Assembly (NCBI GenBank): GCA_024449915.1
Contig: JAMZAV010000005.1
Location: forward strand, 1,240,001 to 1,304,000
Direction of reading: 5' to 3'
Length of the DNA: 64,000 nt
From: Sweltsa coloradensis
Taxonomy: Eukaryota; Arthropoda; Insecta; Plecoptera; Chloroperlidae
Notes under the pieces: model-generated
Database searches by the model: none
What the model saw: only the letters and a program-made list of their open reading frames with translations
What the model was told of the DNA's origin: nothing
Made by a program: the position numbers and the translations under genes
Part shown: one piece after another, positions 12,251 through 25,027 of the stretch
Position numbering within the stretch: position 1 is the first letter of the stretch
How the letters are laid out: each line of letters starts with the position of its first letter

Positions 12251-12260
12251 CTAAATATAG
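12251..12260 (+). promoter_or_regulatory. MEF2 consensus site CTAAATATAG
   Basis: A full match to YTA(A/T)4TAR. Vertebrate Rbm24 is a muscle gene downstream of myogenic factors (established knowledge), so a MEF2 site in the proximal promoter fits. Another consensus match, CTATTATTAG, lies in intron 3 at 57071-57080, so isolated matches do occur by chance in this AT-rich DNA. Confidence 0.45.
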
Positions 12261-12290
12261 CAGCGCGGCGTGGTCGAGAGCCGAGCCAAG

Positions 12291-13042
12291 CTCACTCAGT
12301 CTATCAGCTACCAGCAGGACCACTAGTCGCACAAATAATACGCTTACCTACACGTTGTTTTTCGTTTGCGTGCATAAACGGCTGTCATTTTGAAATAAAC
12401 GACCAAGAATAGGCGCGTACTGGATATTATTTATTGTGTTACATAGTGTATCGTACCAAGCCGTAGTTCGTTACGTTCAGTGCCGTGGTAGAGAAGTTAG
12501 AATATACAGCCGTATTTGCATTGTATTTAGCGAGTGTTTCGAAAACGAGGAAGGGTGCGTTATTCCTGTTCTAATTTATTCCAAGTGTGAATCTAAGGTT
12601 GTGAGTTCGGAGGTGTTACTAAAGTTCAGTTTGTGTTACTTGTGTACTGTAAACAGTTTAGCTTCCTAGGCTAGCGTAGTTATACATCACCATTTGCCGG
12701 TACACTAGCCTACCGGACCGGCCACTACAAACATCCCTCCATAGCGAACGTTGGGATTTCTTCACGAAGGGTAGGCATTGCTTATTTCTTTCTTTTGTAT
12801 AGTATTATTGAAACACCGATCTTGGTGATAAGATTCACTGATATTTTAATTCAGTGAATCGTTTAGTAAGACAGAGGGCTTCATCTCAATTTCATTCTGA
12901 ATTTTATTTTGTTTTTAAAATATTGTTGTTTCTCTCCCCAACTAGCCGGTGCTGCGAGCTGAGTGTCATATCGCAGTTCGAAGAATCGAACTCCCGCGAA
13001 CACAGTTCCAAGACATTTTCAAGTGACCTCATAGGAATAAAC
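12291..13042 (+). other. Probable 5' UTR of the Rbm24-family gene, possibly with a small intron (12771-12945)
   Basis: GC- and CpG-richer than the surroundings. A polypyrimidine tract ending CTCTCCCCAACTAG gives a credible acceptor at 12944-12945. A candidate donor AGG/GTAGGC lies at 12771, which would make a 175-bp intron. If that splice is used, an in-frame TAG at 12742-12744 lies upstream of ATG 13043 with no ATG between, which supports that start. Small upstream open frames (12193-12393, 12436-12669) would then lie in the leader. Neither transcription start nor splicing is proven by sequence alone. Confidence 0.5.
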
Positions 13043-13306
13043 ATGTTGATGCCTGGGGGTAACTTGAACGGTAGTGAGAGTGCAGCCGCTGTTTTGGGAG
13101 GCTCCGACTTGGCCCTTAGTGTGGGTGGCCTGAGTTCATCGGGCGTCCAGCAGAAAGACACTACGTGGACGAAACTCTTCGTCGGAGGACTTCCATATCA
13201 CACGACTGACAAGTCGTTGAGGGAACACTTCGCCGTCTACGGGGACATCGAGGAAGCCGTGGTCATCACCGACAGACAAACCGGCAAGAGCAGGGGCTAT
13301 GGATTT
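13043..13306 (+). CDS. Rbm24: Rbm24/Rbm38/SUP-12-type RNA-binding protein, coding exon 1 (N-terminus and first part of RRM)
   Basis: Encodes residues 1-88. A Ser/Gly/Ala-rich leader of about 38 residues is followed by [20 protein letters not shown], the start of a single RRM. RNP2 is LFVGGL (45-50); RNP1, KSRGYGFV (82-89), is cut by the intron after F88. The family binds GU-rich RNA in nucleus and cytoplasm and controls splicing and mRNA stability, notably in muscle (Rbm24, SUP-12) and in the p53 response (Rbm38). The start chosen is ATG 13043: the leader is short and the RRM follows at once. The frame stays open upstream to an ATG at 12854, but that crosses a good 3' splice site at 12944-12945, so I take the upstream part as intron and UTR. 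The donor GTGAGT follows TTT codon 88 in phase 0. The vertebrate leader is much shorter. Rbm24 versus Rbm38 cannot be separated, since invertebrates usually have one gene for both. Confidence 0.93.
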
Positions 13307-16300
13307 GTGAGTATTTACTATCTTCTTGCATGCCTAATTCAGTATTATCTTGAACCTCACGTGGTTGTTGACGCGTCCATGCTTTGCGCGCGGTTTGTCT
13401 CTCTCGTTGTCAGGGACGCGGGCTAGACCTTTCTATAATGGAGTTCACATCGACTGTTCAGTGGACAACAAATTCGCATTTTGTACAACCCTTAGAAAGG
13501 GTTCCAACTGAACAATGCTTCAGAATACTTGGTATCAAAGTGAACCCCATTGTGCAAAAGACAAATACCGTCCCTAAACTAAAAGTGAAGTTGATAAGCC
13601 TTTTCTCTATTTTAATAATTAATTGTCTTATTTACATTTTTCTAAGCATTTTCGTTTTTTGGAGAAGTGTTTATCTTCGTTTTTAAAGAAATATCCGATT
13701 AAATAATATCAAATAATTGTGAATTGTTTTGCAATTCCTCCTAGAATTGAGCTAAAAACATTTTAGGTCGTGTTTTGACTTGATGAATTAAATAAACTAT
13801 ATTATAATCAGTAAATGAAAAAAATTACACGATTTAACTATCACTTATACAAGAGACCCCCACCTGTCATCCCATTTCATCTTGTATTTTAAATTGGTTG
13901 TAATGTGTTTGGTGGTTGGGCTATTATATTCGCCATGCGCCTCTCCATCCTTTCAACTTCAACAAATTCTTTTGAAAGGGTTGTTTTTTGGCATTTTTGA
14001 AAAAGGGTTTTCGCAGACTGTATAAATTATTGTATTGTGTAAAACTCAATCACTGGCCAGTAATGTAACTAATATTATTTTAATCTTATCATTTAATTAT
14101 TGATGAGTCGAGTAACACACACACTGTCTAGCCTGCCTTTTTCCGGTTATTTGAGTTTTTGAAAGGCGATTTTAGCATCAGTTTCATTCAAAAGTGTGTA
14201 TTAAATATTCGACGAATTACAGAATAATAACTAATTATTAACTTGTCTAGAGGAGTAGCGGTATGCTACACGAATGACTAAGTACCCTTCAATAGTTTAT
14301 AAACCACTGCAGAACCCATGGGTTGATTTCATATTACTGTTGTCCTGCGTTCCACGTTCGAATCCAGGATGTTCCTTCACTCTTGTTTACAAACCCTTAT
14401 CCATGTGTATATCGGCATATAATAATTTAATTTAGTTGTCCTTTGTAAATCAGTTTTTATAACTGCATAGGATAGACGTAAAATAAGTAAATACATTGCC
14501 AAGTTATTTTGCGAACAAATCTTAATATTTAGTTAAAAATTAAATTAAAAACACCCACAGAACCATCTTTTGACAAGGAATTGATTAACATACGTTATAA
14601 TTATGAAAACGTTAAAATAACACTTGTTATAATGCAATGGCATATGCATGGTTGTTTTCAGTACCTTTTCTCGAGTTGGAATTTAAATGAAGACTGGCTG
14701 AGTGGCTGACAGCAGTAAAAACCCAAAATTCTATTGAAACCTTCGTCAACCTTTCAGCTATGATTGGCAACATTAGGGGTCTTGAAAAAGACCAATGTCG
14801 AGTGTGGCCCTATGTTCCTCCACTGAATTGTCGGCGTGAATGCCATTATAGACTAGAACCCGTTGCAGTGGCGCCTAATAGGTGTCGCCGGGCACGACAC
14901 CCCATTCCCAACCTTTCCCCTTGGCCATGGACAGTGGTGCAAAAAACCAGAGGACATTCGGTACTCAGTCAGATAGCCCGACTTTCTTGATATTACCATT
15001 TACTGTGGAGCTAGGTAAAACCTAGGTATTGCCGTATTGTTGTCGTACGGTGATTCGGACCAAATTAATTCTTTGGTATTTTCGTTGGTCAAAAAGGAAT
15101 GAATACTTGCGTCACTGGAACTGTGCCGGTCGTGAATGGTTTGGGAAGGTACCCTCGTATTTTGACGTGCCATTAAATGGCAGAGCGGATGCACCTGGAC
15201 TAGAGTGGACGTGGGTGCAAATGTTACCCGCGTTGTCGGTAATTATGCCTCTGCAAGTTCACTGTCCAGTATACCAGATGTTAACATATCTATTCCGGTC
15301 TCGTGTGTGTGTGTGTATCCTCGCGCCCAAATTCTTCGGTCTACCTCTTTCACTCTCGCGCACATCTGTCAATATCTGCTGCCCCTCTCCCTTCACTTCC
15401 ACTCGGCTCGGACCTAACGGATCTCGCGCCTGTGTTGGGTGGGTTGACCGTCACATGATTGTTGTAGATACATACAGTTCGGAGGCATCGTATTTCAGTA
15501 TTTCTACTTTTCTTCACTTGTTGTTGAGCTTATTTACATTCAATTACTAATCCTCGTATTCTTGGGATAGACCCATGAATATGATCCAGATATATTCTTA
15601 TACCATAGGGTAGTAGACCTAGTTTATTAATTTATTGCGTCACCTCGTCTCCAATCTACGGCCCTTCACAAAAATAATTAACGAAAATGCATAGGTACGT
15701 AGTTTTACGTTTGCGGGCGGCGAGGCAGAAGTGAGGGGGGAGGGGAGCGATTAGCTAGCACGATATGAAGCCCCCAGCTTGGGCTCATCCTTGTGTGTAG
15801 CGTACGTAAGGGGAGATCTTAGCAACACAAAGGGAAGGGGCGATATTTGGGTTATCCCCCTCTCTCTCTGCTACCCCACTACGCACCGTGTGCTAGGTTT
15901 CGATGTATGCAATATCGCCACGCGACGTTTTAATTCACGGTGTTATCATAATTCCTAATCATCCTCATAGTATATTATTATTATCTTGCCTGCTTGTAGC
16001 TGGAACTCAGACGAAGGAACTATTCACCTCTTGTTTCCGTTCACAATTAACACATTTCCCCTGCCTGCCTGCCTCCAGCCTCCACGTACGACTAGTCGCC
16101 ATTTGAAGCCCCTTATTTCTTCCTGATGCTTTTTGCGATGCCTATATTGCTTCTCTTGTAGGAATAGGTTTCGTTGGGATTTTGCAAGACCAAGACCTAC
16201 AATTTTCAATTTTCAGAAAGCCGGGCTCAGCAGGGCGATTTTCTAAAAACTGCGTTCAATCTAGTTTGATCTCGTCGAATGTTTAATGGTTGCCTGAGCT

Positions 16301-18601
16301 GAGAGAGAAGCAGGTCGGATGCTTTCTAGGTTGTATGTACGGTACCTATGGTAGGGAACCGTTCATATTGAGATCCCCGCAGCCCCGCCCCTACAATATC
16401 AAAAGTCAAAACCACTTGAAATTATTTTTATCAGATCTCAAGAATACTGCAAAACACATCACATGGGCCTAAAATGTAATTACAGACAATAGGCCTAACG
16501 TAGAAGGGAACTAGTTTTGTTACAACTATGGCACGTATGGGGACATATAATAATAATCAATACTTTTTTCTTTCGAACACAATTAAGTTAATTACATCTC
16601 AAATTAAAAAAATATTTTTTAAAGCAAGCTATTAGTTGTAACAAAACCACATTACTGTCTGTAGGCCTAGCCACTCTTTCAGATTTGTGTAGTGTTGTTG
16701 AGATACGACTAAAACTGTAATTTCGTGTGGATTTAGTTACAGCAGGGGGTCTGCCGGCTACCCCCTCCCCCCTAAACCGTGTTACGTAATTTTTGGTGTG
16801 CCCCAATGGGGTAGGGGACAACGGGCGATCATATTGAACACGAAAATATTAGGTATAGCTCTTGAACCAGACTTGTGTAATTTTCCGTCAACATCATACG
16901 AGCCGAAAATCAAATAAATATTTCTCATAAAAATCGCGCTATTAGGCAACTTGTTTTTCAGGAGTAGGCCTATGTATAAATTCGCGAAGTGGTCTTTTTA
17001 TGTAAAGTATGTGTCATTGTCAACATAAAATGTGCTGGAATTGGCTATAAAATTGGCCAATAAGAATTGTATGCGCATGCATAGTCCTGCATCTTGTTGT
17101 TATGTAATCGTGTTGGTCTACACCTTTATTTTTGAATGTACCAGCCATACGGAATAGTTATTGCCCTTCTTAATTAATTAGTATTTTTACTGGGTTGGAA
17201 TGCTTCACATTCGCATCTCATGAGCTGATCTGGAAGATGGATGGAATTTGGAATTCGGCTAATCGTAATTCATGCCAAATATTCCAATTATGGAAGTTAT
17301 TACTTGCAAACAATTGACTTCTTATTCGGAATTCGTAGAACAAGTTTTGAACACAATATGGGTGGGTTGTAGTTGTGGTTCATTGAAAACATTGGTAAAA
17401 GTAAACCTAACCTGTTGCAGATGTCATTTCATGGCATAGGCCTATTGGAAGTCGATGCGTCTTGAATTTAGCCTAAATTGCAACAATATAGAAGTAAACA
17501 ACAAACCAAGGTCAAAGTCAAACTCTATAATGATATTCTGATGAGCGGATCTCGCGAGTCAAGCTGTGAGGAAAAGCAGGTGCTAACAGTAACAGGGACT
17601 AGGATATGCATGCAGGTGAAGAATAGTCTATTTGCACGGTAGCCAAATTTCTTTGACACGTGGCCTGCCTTGTTCCTGATGCGAGGAAGGTAATCACAGG
17701 ATTGAACGATAGGGATAAATGTTGGTACGGTATCCTAAAAAATTATAAATTTGCACATATAATGCACCACTTTTACGCGCTCGATAGCACCGATTTGCAG
17801 TTCAAAAAAATATGGACGACTGCATTCAGATAAAAAAAGACTTTACATGTTTAGATTTTAAATAATTAATTAGGTAGGCCTATGTAGTCCGTTTCCCTCT
17901 TTCACAATCGTTTCACCGAAGAATTTCATCCCTTCGCTAATTGCCAAATAATTACTCCAATTTGTGTAACAATATTAAATTGATAAAATAGTGCAGTTTT
18001 ATAAGTTGACGCAAATGTATTCAAAATATCGAAAGTTAGCTATTATTTTTATTTATTTTATTGAATTTTTCCTGCCCATAGGGCAGGAAGGCTAATGCAG
18101 GGCAAGTGTGGCCCTCTGTAGCCTGTAGAAGTTAGTTAGTTTGATAGTTAGTTAATTAGTTAATTGTTGTTTTAGGGCAATATAGTATAATAGAGTTATC
18201 AGTGCCCATAACAATTAAAATATCGAAAATATATCTGTTTATTTAATCCCATAATATGCACCTTTTCTTACTCAAAAGACCCAAATTGCATAAAGTGGCA
18301 TAAAGTGGCAGCAACAGCCTAATAGGTTTATAGATTAGCTAGCAGCTTTTTCCGACTACAAAGGAGATAATGCGCTTATGTCTTTCACCGGTTTAGCAAC
18401 AAATTATGTACTTGGGGTATTTGACTATTAGGGAATGGAATGGATATCCAAAGACTGTTCGATGTAGACCGTCTAATTTACACTACTGAGTGACCCCTTG
18501 GGAAATTCCTTCAGTCAGGATTACAGTGGCAGGTATTTCCTATTGCCATTATATATATTTATTTTTTAAGTTTTACATAACACTTGCTCAACCATTTGGA
18601 T

Positions 18602-19300
18602 AAATAATATTGGGGAGCGAACCCTAAAATGCGTCAACTGTTTTCTGTCTATCCGCCCGTCTGTGCATGACATTGTGTGACTGTGTCCCGGTCTAACGAT
18701 AAAAACCGAACACTATACCTTCAATAGGGAATGTTCACTTAGTCCAAATAATGACATGTGTGTGAGAAATTGATAGAAAACCAATTAATAACACCATTAC
18801 TGCAATTAAAACCAATGTTGAAATAAATATTTTAAATTCTATTGAGGCACAATTAAAGTTTGTAGTATTTTATTTCCCGTGCAAACAGCACGTTACGTCA
18901 GGATTTGGGTGTAGAGCTTTGTTGACCAATGTGCAAAGCTGTTTAATGTCTTTGGATCAATGAAATAACTACCGATTTCTAGATTACGCAGTTATAATCA
19001 CTTTTTGGCATTATCTTATTGGTCAATTCGTAATAGTGACGTAGTGACTCGTTTTTCCCACCATTATTATTGGTGTAACTTTCAGCTTACTTGTTTAAAT
19101 GAGAATCCTATCTAAATAATAAAAAATATGATTAACGTATTCAGAATGAAGTGGAGTGAGTGATAAAAAAGTTAAGGAACATTCTCTATTGACATGCGTT
19201 TTTTATGTTGATATTGCATGGCCAATTCAACAAAGATGATGGCAAACGTTTTTGGTGACCATTGGGGTCAGGGGACAAGGCTTACCCCATTAATTTTTTA
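18602..19300. repeat. Dispersed repeat copy interrupted by a MITE
   Basis: 18602-18726 (TTTTCTGTCTATCCGCCCGT, AACGATAAAAACCGAAC) and 19187-19300 (TATTGACATGCGTTTTTTAT) are the two halves of the sequence that is continuous at 7040-7215. The break coincides exactly with the MITE. Confidence 0.65.
18727..19186. mobile_element. 460-bp MITE with TA target duplication (mariner-type)
   Basis: Terminal inverted repeats GGGAATGTTCACTTA (left) and TTAAGGAACATTCTC (right), flanked on both sides by TA (18725-18726, 19187-19188). The uninterrupted relative at 7120 reads CCTTCTATTGAC at the insertion point, with a single TA. There is no coding sequence. TA duplication and small size fit Tc1/mariner-type non-autonomous elements. 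Confidence 0.7.
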
Positions 19301-22300
19301 ATCAACCCGACATAACCACCAAGGATAATTCAATGTTTTTATATCAGTCGACCCACACAACAATAAGTCGATTAAGTAGCTTCGCTTCCTATCACTCCCG
19401 TACTCGTGAGAGACTGGTGCCGTCCTATGATGTCGGCGTTCATCTAGTGACAGTTTTCTGTTGGGCAATATATGTGAACTACACAAACTCGTTGTCGAAA
19501 TATGTGGGTTTTGGAGGTAGTGGTGACATTTATTATGTCAGAACCAAAAAAACTGTGTTGATCTGTTGATATATTTCTACGTGGTCGCAGCTTAGCTCCT
19601 ACGTATTATCTTTATCTTCATGACCTGCAACACTCACATGGATTCGAATGAGATTAGTCGATCTCCATCGAGTGCAATACACTACAAATCAATTCATCAT
19701 TCAGATTCACATTCGGAGAAATGACGTAGCCGAGGGCGAGAATCTAAAAATAAGAAGTTTATTGCGAAGTATCTAACAGTTCGATCTACGATGGCAACTT
19801 ATCCTAGTACAAAGAAACATTCAGAAGCCTTTTGTACTCTTTTATTATTTCTCGAAAAGTTGGAAATAGAATATAATAAAATATTGGTCTATTTCCGACT
19901 TTTTGAAACTTCTTTGTTTTAATTGCATCTCATCCGGGTAAATAGTGTTATATTCTTCTGCTTCTGGTTATTTCCCTTCATTGACGTCGATCATTTTTCT
20001 TCTCTTCTGTGATTGTGGCTCGTATTGCACACACCCGATACTTGTGTGCTACGTACCTACAGGCATAGGGGGCTTCCTTCGCTGCAAGCAGAGCAATGGA
20101 GGGTAGATACATTTGCATACGAACAATCACATGAGGCACTCGGCTAGGCCTATGTGTCGACGCTTATATACCGATATAATTAGAGTGTACACAGTGACGT
20201 AGCCAGGAACGCACAATGGTGAGCTATAGGAACAGATGTGACAATAGGTGCTTGCCGGTTGGGCTGCGTAAGGGGAGATCACGAATTGAAATTTTTATAT
20301 TCTGGTATATATGGTTCAAATTTTAAATCAATCTGTCAAAAGTTATTGTGAGTTTTGTCTGTCGATTTTTTTACGGGATTCAAATTATTTTTATTTTTTA
20401 CTACTCGAATGACATTCATCTCTGCCAGTAGGCTGTGTGCTAGGCATTTGAAGCAGATGTGACCTTGGGCACAGAACTTTTATAAAAAGTGGCAGGAGAT
20501 AAAACTGCAGGTGATTTTTTTCTTTACTTCTCCAACTATTTTTCCCCTATGAAAATCGAAAGTAAAATGTCAACACGAATTCAGTAAGCTGGAAATCTGC
20601 AATGTTAGGAAATGATATGATACCCAAACCAATGGTTAGGCTATCCCGGGTTCTTCTGTATTTACGGTACAACAAACTTAAGGGTCGTGCCGACGTTGAT
20701 GTGTATTTACTTTCAATCTTCATTTAACAATTACAACGCGTGGGTTTCGTCAAATTCTATTCGCGTGGCGCTAGTACATGTCCGAAGACAAGGCTATACA
20801 TTTCACATATGAGCCTGAATATGGGAAAATAGGGGTCCGGACTAGCTTGCCTTTTGACTGTTATGAGAAAAAAATTCTTTCAAAAAGTCAATTTGAAAAT
20901 TGCTTATTACATTTCTTCATTTCATAAAATCTCTTCTAAATAAGCTTTTGGAAATCATTCATGACATGTACGGACCTTACTAAAAAGCTAAGCAATGTTA
21001 TGAACATATGCTCTGATGCAAGCCCTTCGCGTGTCCTTTCTAAACAACCTGCTGATATTTCAAGAAGTGTTCCAGAAAGCTCCATTCGTTTGCTCAGATC
21101 TTACCCCCGTACCAGAAGTGGTAGTTGTTTGCATCATTCGCTATGGTCAACCGAATAAAGTCTAGTTGTGTTACTAGTGATTACTAGTGAACAAATAAAT
21201 ACGTTTCTCCATAACGGTTTACTTACAACTTGACCTTCACATATGTTTGCCTAAAAACACCGTCAATGTCGCAGGGTATGAGCCGAGTGTTTTTTGCTCG
21301 GGCACTCAAACCTTAGGACAAAACTAGTGAACGTCTCTCTCCATGCTCTCATACAAGCAAGTGTAGAGCTTAGTTACAGAGTTATCGTGGAGGAGTGCAT
21401 AGATATTGCACAAACCACACGCCGACGGTCCAAGATGCCGCCAAATTCCAAAGAAAAGTAAACGATTTTGATCCCGGTAATTTAAGAGAACAATTTCATT
21501 TTCGCGGCTTCCTTTTTTGTTGATTGGTAATCGAAGAAATATTATCTTTCGAAAAGACATTTGAAGAAATCGTTATTTCATCTTCAGTTTAGATTGAACA
21601 TTCGTAAAATAGCTCTTTATTTATCACTATCTTGCAATAACGCCATGCAATCGGAGTGACTAACGAAAGGCAAAACTTTCTGAAAACTGTCCGTAAGTTT
21701 TCTGTTAAATATTAGCATGAGACGTGTTTAACAATACAATCAGAATTGCTTTTCGTTTTGTACTTAGCTGTAGGCAGTTGAAGTGCAGGCATATTATATT
21801 GCAAGTGAAGCAAGTATTACAAGATTTGACAACCATGTGCATACCACATGTTCCTTTTGTTTAGGTCCCGTGACCGAAATTAATTAAATGAATGACTGTT
21901 AGCATAGCACTCTTCCTCTTCAGACAGATCTGTGACCAGTTGAAACTAGTTTGATGATTGAAATTACCCATTTTGGTTTCCTGATGTGTCAGCTTTTTTT
22001 ATATCGCTTGCGTTGGAACGGGCCTCATTTTTGTTTTCATTGTGTAAAGTTATAGAATAGGACACCTGGAGGTAGGAAGCTTTTATTCTATATCTACAGG
22101 TTTTCGCTTTCTGTGTGCAGAAATTCAAATTCTGTTGGTTTTTAATTGCCCATTTACATGTAGAGCATGTGTCAGTTATCATGTAGTGTGGGTTCTACCC
22201 GTGCACTGGGTTATGCCTGGTCTGGTGGTGTTCTGGGGATCCAGTGAAGCGGGCACATATACACACGTGTGGGGGCACTCGCTCGCAGCTGCTGTCGCCG

Positions 22301-22598
22301 AGACATACGTGCCAGGCGCATCTTGCTTGCTTCGTGCACATTCACACGTTCTCATAACAATATATTGTTTCTTGCGTTCAGACATTGTCAAAGGTGTAAG
22401 CATTTACGATAAAGCAATCGAGAGTAAACACACTAACGATTTGTGTATTGTTTTAATTTGAAGTCAACCCTCGTTGGTATGATTGTTCAAAAGTCACTGC
22501 TCGCATGGTTGATTAAATCATGTATTTTAGGGTTTAGGTCGTGCGCGTAAACAAAATCCCTATGCCATAGCCGGAAATCGAACCCGGGAAAGAATGAA

Positions 22599-22612
22599 GG
22601 GGGGGGGGGGGG
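22599..22612. repeat. Poly-G run
   Basis: Fourteen G, next to a B-box-like ATCGAACCCGGG. Probably a SINE or retrotransposon scrap. Confidence 0.85.
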
Positions 22613-24047
22613 TTCGGGCCTATTCTTGTCCAACTTGGACATCATCATGTTTTATGTAGCAAACAACCATCAACCAACCAGCAGTTATCCTTATTTAGCA
22701 ACAATCAGGGGCATTCTATTCCTAGGTGAACTGTTAAAGACCCGATAAACACTCATTGTATCTTACTCAATTAGATCGCAGTCGCACCGACTTATGGCTC
22801 ATATTATTCTTGTGGATCTTTAACTTTTATGTTACGAGTTACAACTGAGAAATGTAAATAGCTGTCTACCTAAATGCACATGGTCCGATGGGTTTAATCA
22901 GCTCTTAAAATAGTTTTAACGTGAGGCTAAATACTGTACGTCTGCCAAAAGATGAACGTGGTCGTCGTATTCGATATGGTTGCGCCGTGTGCAGATGTTG
23001 GTTCAAGACAAGAATACAAACCACAACTAAAAGCATAATGTAGATCAAGTTGATGTTTGTTTGACCAGTCGGCGATAAAAGAGTTGGGATATTTCCATCG
23101 TGTTATAGGCCCAACAAATCTGATGCGAAGTACCAATCTGCCTTCACACGAGCCAAGTTTATTTTCATGGTAAACCCGTTCCGACAGCCTATGAACATCC
23201 TCCGACGAAAAATCTACTACGGAAAAGTGTGATTTTTTATATGTTGACTTGGGATATCTAATGCTCCGATCTGAAATAGTTGTCGTGGTAAGGTGGGTGT
23301 AGGGTGTAGACCTCCACCTCCGTATCTGTCACCGCTGTGGTGCCGAGTTACACTTACGTACGTGTGGTGTGCTCTTGGAGTGTAAATATAGAACTCATAT
23401 GTAGTTGATATTGTTTCCTTGGTCATGTTCCTCCTGCTTCCGATGCAGGAGGCCCAGGGTTCGACCCACGCGCACTGACATTAGCTTGAAGTTTGTTTCC
23501 AGCTGCTTACTGCCCCAGACCGTTCCTTGTGCGGAAAACACTATCCGACTTATTTTCGTACTTCGTAATTACCAAGGCTGGTTTAAACATAAAGCATAAT
23601 CGAGTTGAAATGAAAAAAAAACGGGTTTTGTCCTGATTGATTTGTCCTCCTGATGTCCTGAATATTGCCGAAAAATAGGACGTTTATGTATTACAATCAT
23701 CCTTAAATGTTTTATGTTGCCTGAATTTCAATGATACTTAATTTTCGTCTTAGTCCATAAAATGATTGGTTGCGCTTGACATTTCGCAAGGTGGTTCGCG
23801 TTTTCGGTTATTACTATTATTGGTATTGTTCAGGGTCATTTTTGAAATGATTCATTCCACGAAATTTCAATTAAATCTCATCTCATTCATGTGCAAACTA
23901 TAATGAAAAAAGTAATGTAATGCATGTTATTCTGTAACGTAAAGGCAACCTTTATTTCCATTGATCTTACCCACCCCACCTTCCCCTAAAATAATAATTA
24001 GTTTAGTTAACATGTAAGGCTTGGTCTGATGTTTGCTCTGTCTGCAG

Positions 24048-24174
24048 GTGATAATGGGTGATCGGCCGGCGGCAGAGCGCGCCTGCAAGGACCCCAACCC
24101 CATCATAGACGGGAGGAAAGCCAACGTCAACCTGGCGATACTGGGGGCTAAGCCCCGAGGCAACGTTACACCAG
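24048..24174 (+). CDS. Rbm24: Rbm24-family protein, coding exon 2 (second half of RRM)
   Basis: Encodes residues 89-130 plus one base of codon 131. It begins [18 protein letters not shown], which completes RNP1 (V89) and supplies the third and fourth strands and second helix of the RRM, and ends in the family signature [19 protein letters not shown]. That signature is nearly invariant from SUP-12 to vertebrate RBM24/38. It is flanked by a strong acceptor (TTTGCTCTGTCTGCAG) and donor (CCAG/GTGAGT). Its 127 nt leave phase 1, which matches the start of exon 3. Skipping it would destroy the RRM and shift the frame. The reading frame continues about 150 nt into the intron without a stop, so intron retention would add an unrelated tail. 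Certainty is very high from the sequence alone. Confidence 0.96.
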
Positions 24175-25011
24175 GTGAGTTGCACGTGAACTCATATCAT
24201 CCAAGATCTACCCCAATCGGAAATAAAATCCAATCAGGTAAATCAACATGGATAGTTTTTTTTACATACCTATTGATTGAAGATGAGGAAGTGATTTTTT
24301 TTTATGACGCGCGTAATTCGTTATGAGATCGAAGTTACTTCAACTTACTCCTTATATAAACAAAGCATGTAAGAAAATAAGTGTTATTTTTACTCTTGTT
24401 AGCATTGAGTCGATTAGAGGCCGAGCCGCTTCGGCCGAGCCCTCATGAGGCAAAGTCGGTTTCGTGATGAGTAGGGCTATCTCCAGCAAGTTCACCGTAG
24501 TTGTACACCGGTCCTGATTCTCGGGGTTCGTTCGAACTTCAAAGCAAGATCCGATGGCGATGGTGGGAAGCGACGTAGCATTGATGATGGTGATGGTGAT
24601 TCAGTCTTCTTCTTCCTAGAAATTTAAGCCAGGGAAATGCAACTCTAGCATTCTCGCAGTGGGTTTTCAAAACAACTCTTTCCCGGAACATGAACAACCG
24701 GAATTTATTGGCGAACTCGTAAACAAAATTTGAAAGCAAGGGGAACGTTTTCCCAGGTATTTCATGTTGACGTGCTCATTGTTTTGTGGCAGGCCTTTAT
24801 AAAGGATTTACACGAATTTAAACCACCCTGCAAAATAGGCTTAGCGAGTGGAGTGCGCCCTAGGCTACGTCGTGCATAGGATTTAATCCAAATTCGATGT
24901 GACTGTTGAAGCGCAATGTGTAAACATTTCCACCTGCCGAGTTACATTTACTTCAACTCTCACCTAATGACTCATTAGTCACTAGTTTTTGGCCTCCGTG
25001 AATGACAATTA

Positions 25012-25027
25012 CCCCCCCCCCCCCCCC
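25012..25027. repeat. Poly-C run
   Basis: Sixteen C in a row within intron 2. Confidence 0.9.

Larger units (their letters stand above)
12178..12300 (+). promoter_or_regulatory. Putative core/proximal promoter of the Rbm24-family gene
   Basis: Seen in order: the E-box CAGCTG at 12178-12183, a perfect MEF2 consensus CTAAATATAG at 12251-12260, several CpGs (GCAGCGCGGCG, GGTCGAG) and an initiator-like CTCACTCAGTC at 12291-12301, which includes the arthropod TCAGT core. The MEF2 site could double as a TATA-like element, but it lies about 42 bp from the initiator, further than a normal TATA box. The site is about 0.75 kb upstream of the start codon, at the edge of the GC-rich block. The start site is inferred. 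Confidence 0.45.
13307..24047 (+). other. Rbm24 intron 1 (10,741 bp)
   Basis: Bounded by TTT/GTGAGT and CTGCAG/GTG in phase 0. Apart from the nested MITE at 18602-19300 it is mostly unassigned. 14700-15560 is less AT-rich and carries a 173-codon frame with no known domain. A G-run lies at 22599-22612. A CR1/L2-like word (CAGTGACGTAGCCAGG) sits near 20193, and lone B-box-like words at 14348 and 22579 may be SINE scraps. Confidence 0.85.

Noticed and set aside
12854..13042. N-terminal extension of the Rbm24 protein from ATG 12854
   Set aside because: It reads across a strong acceptor (CTCTCCCCAACTAG) in AT-rich, intron-like sequence and has no family similarity.
15029..15550. 173-codon open frame in intron 1
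   Set aside because: No recognisable domain; includes a GTGTGT tract and Leu/Ser-rich low complexity; no splice context.
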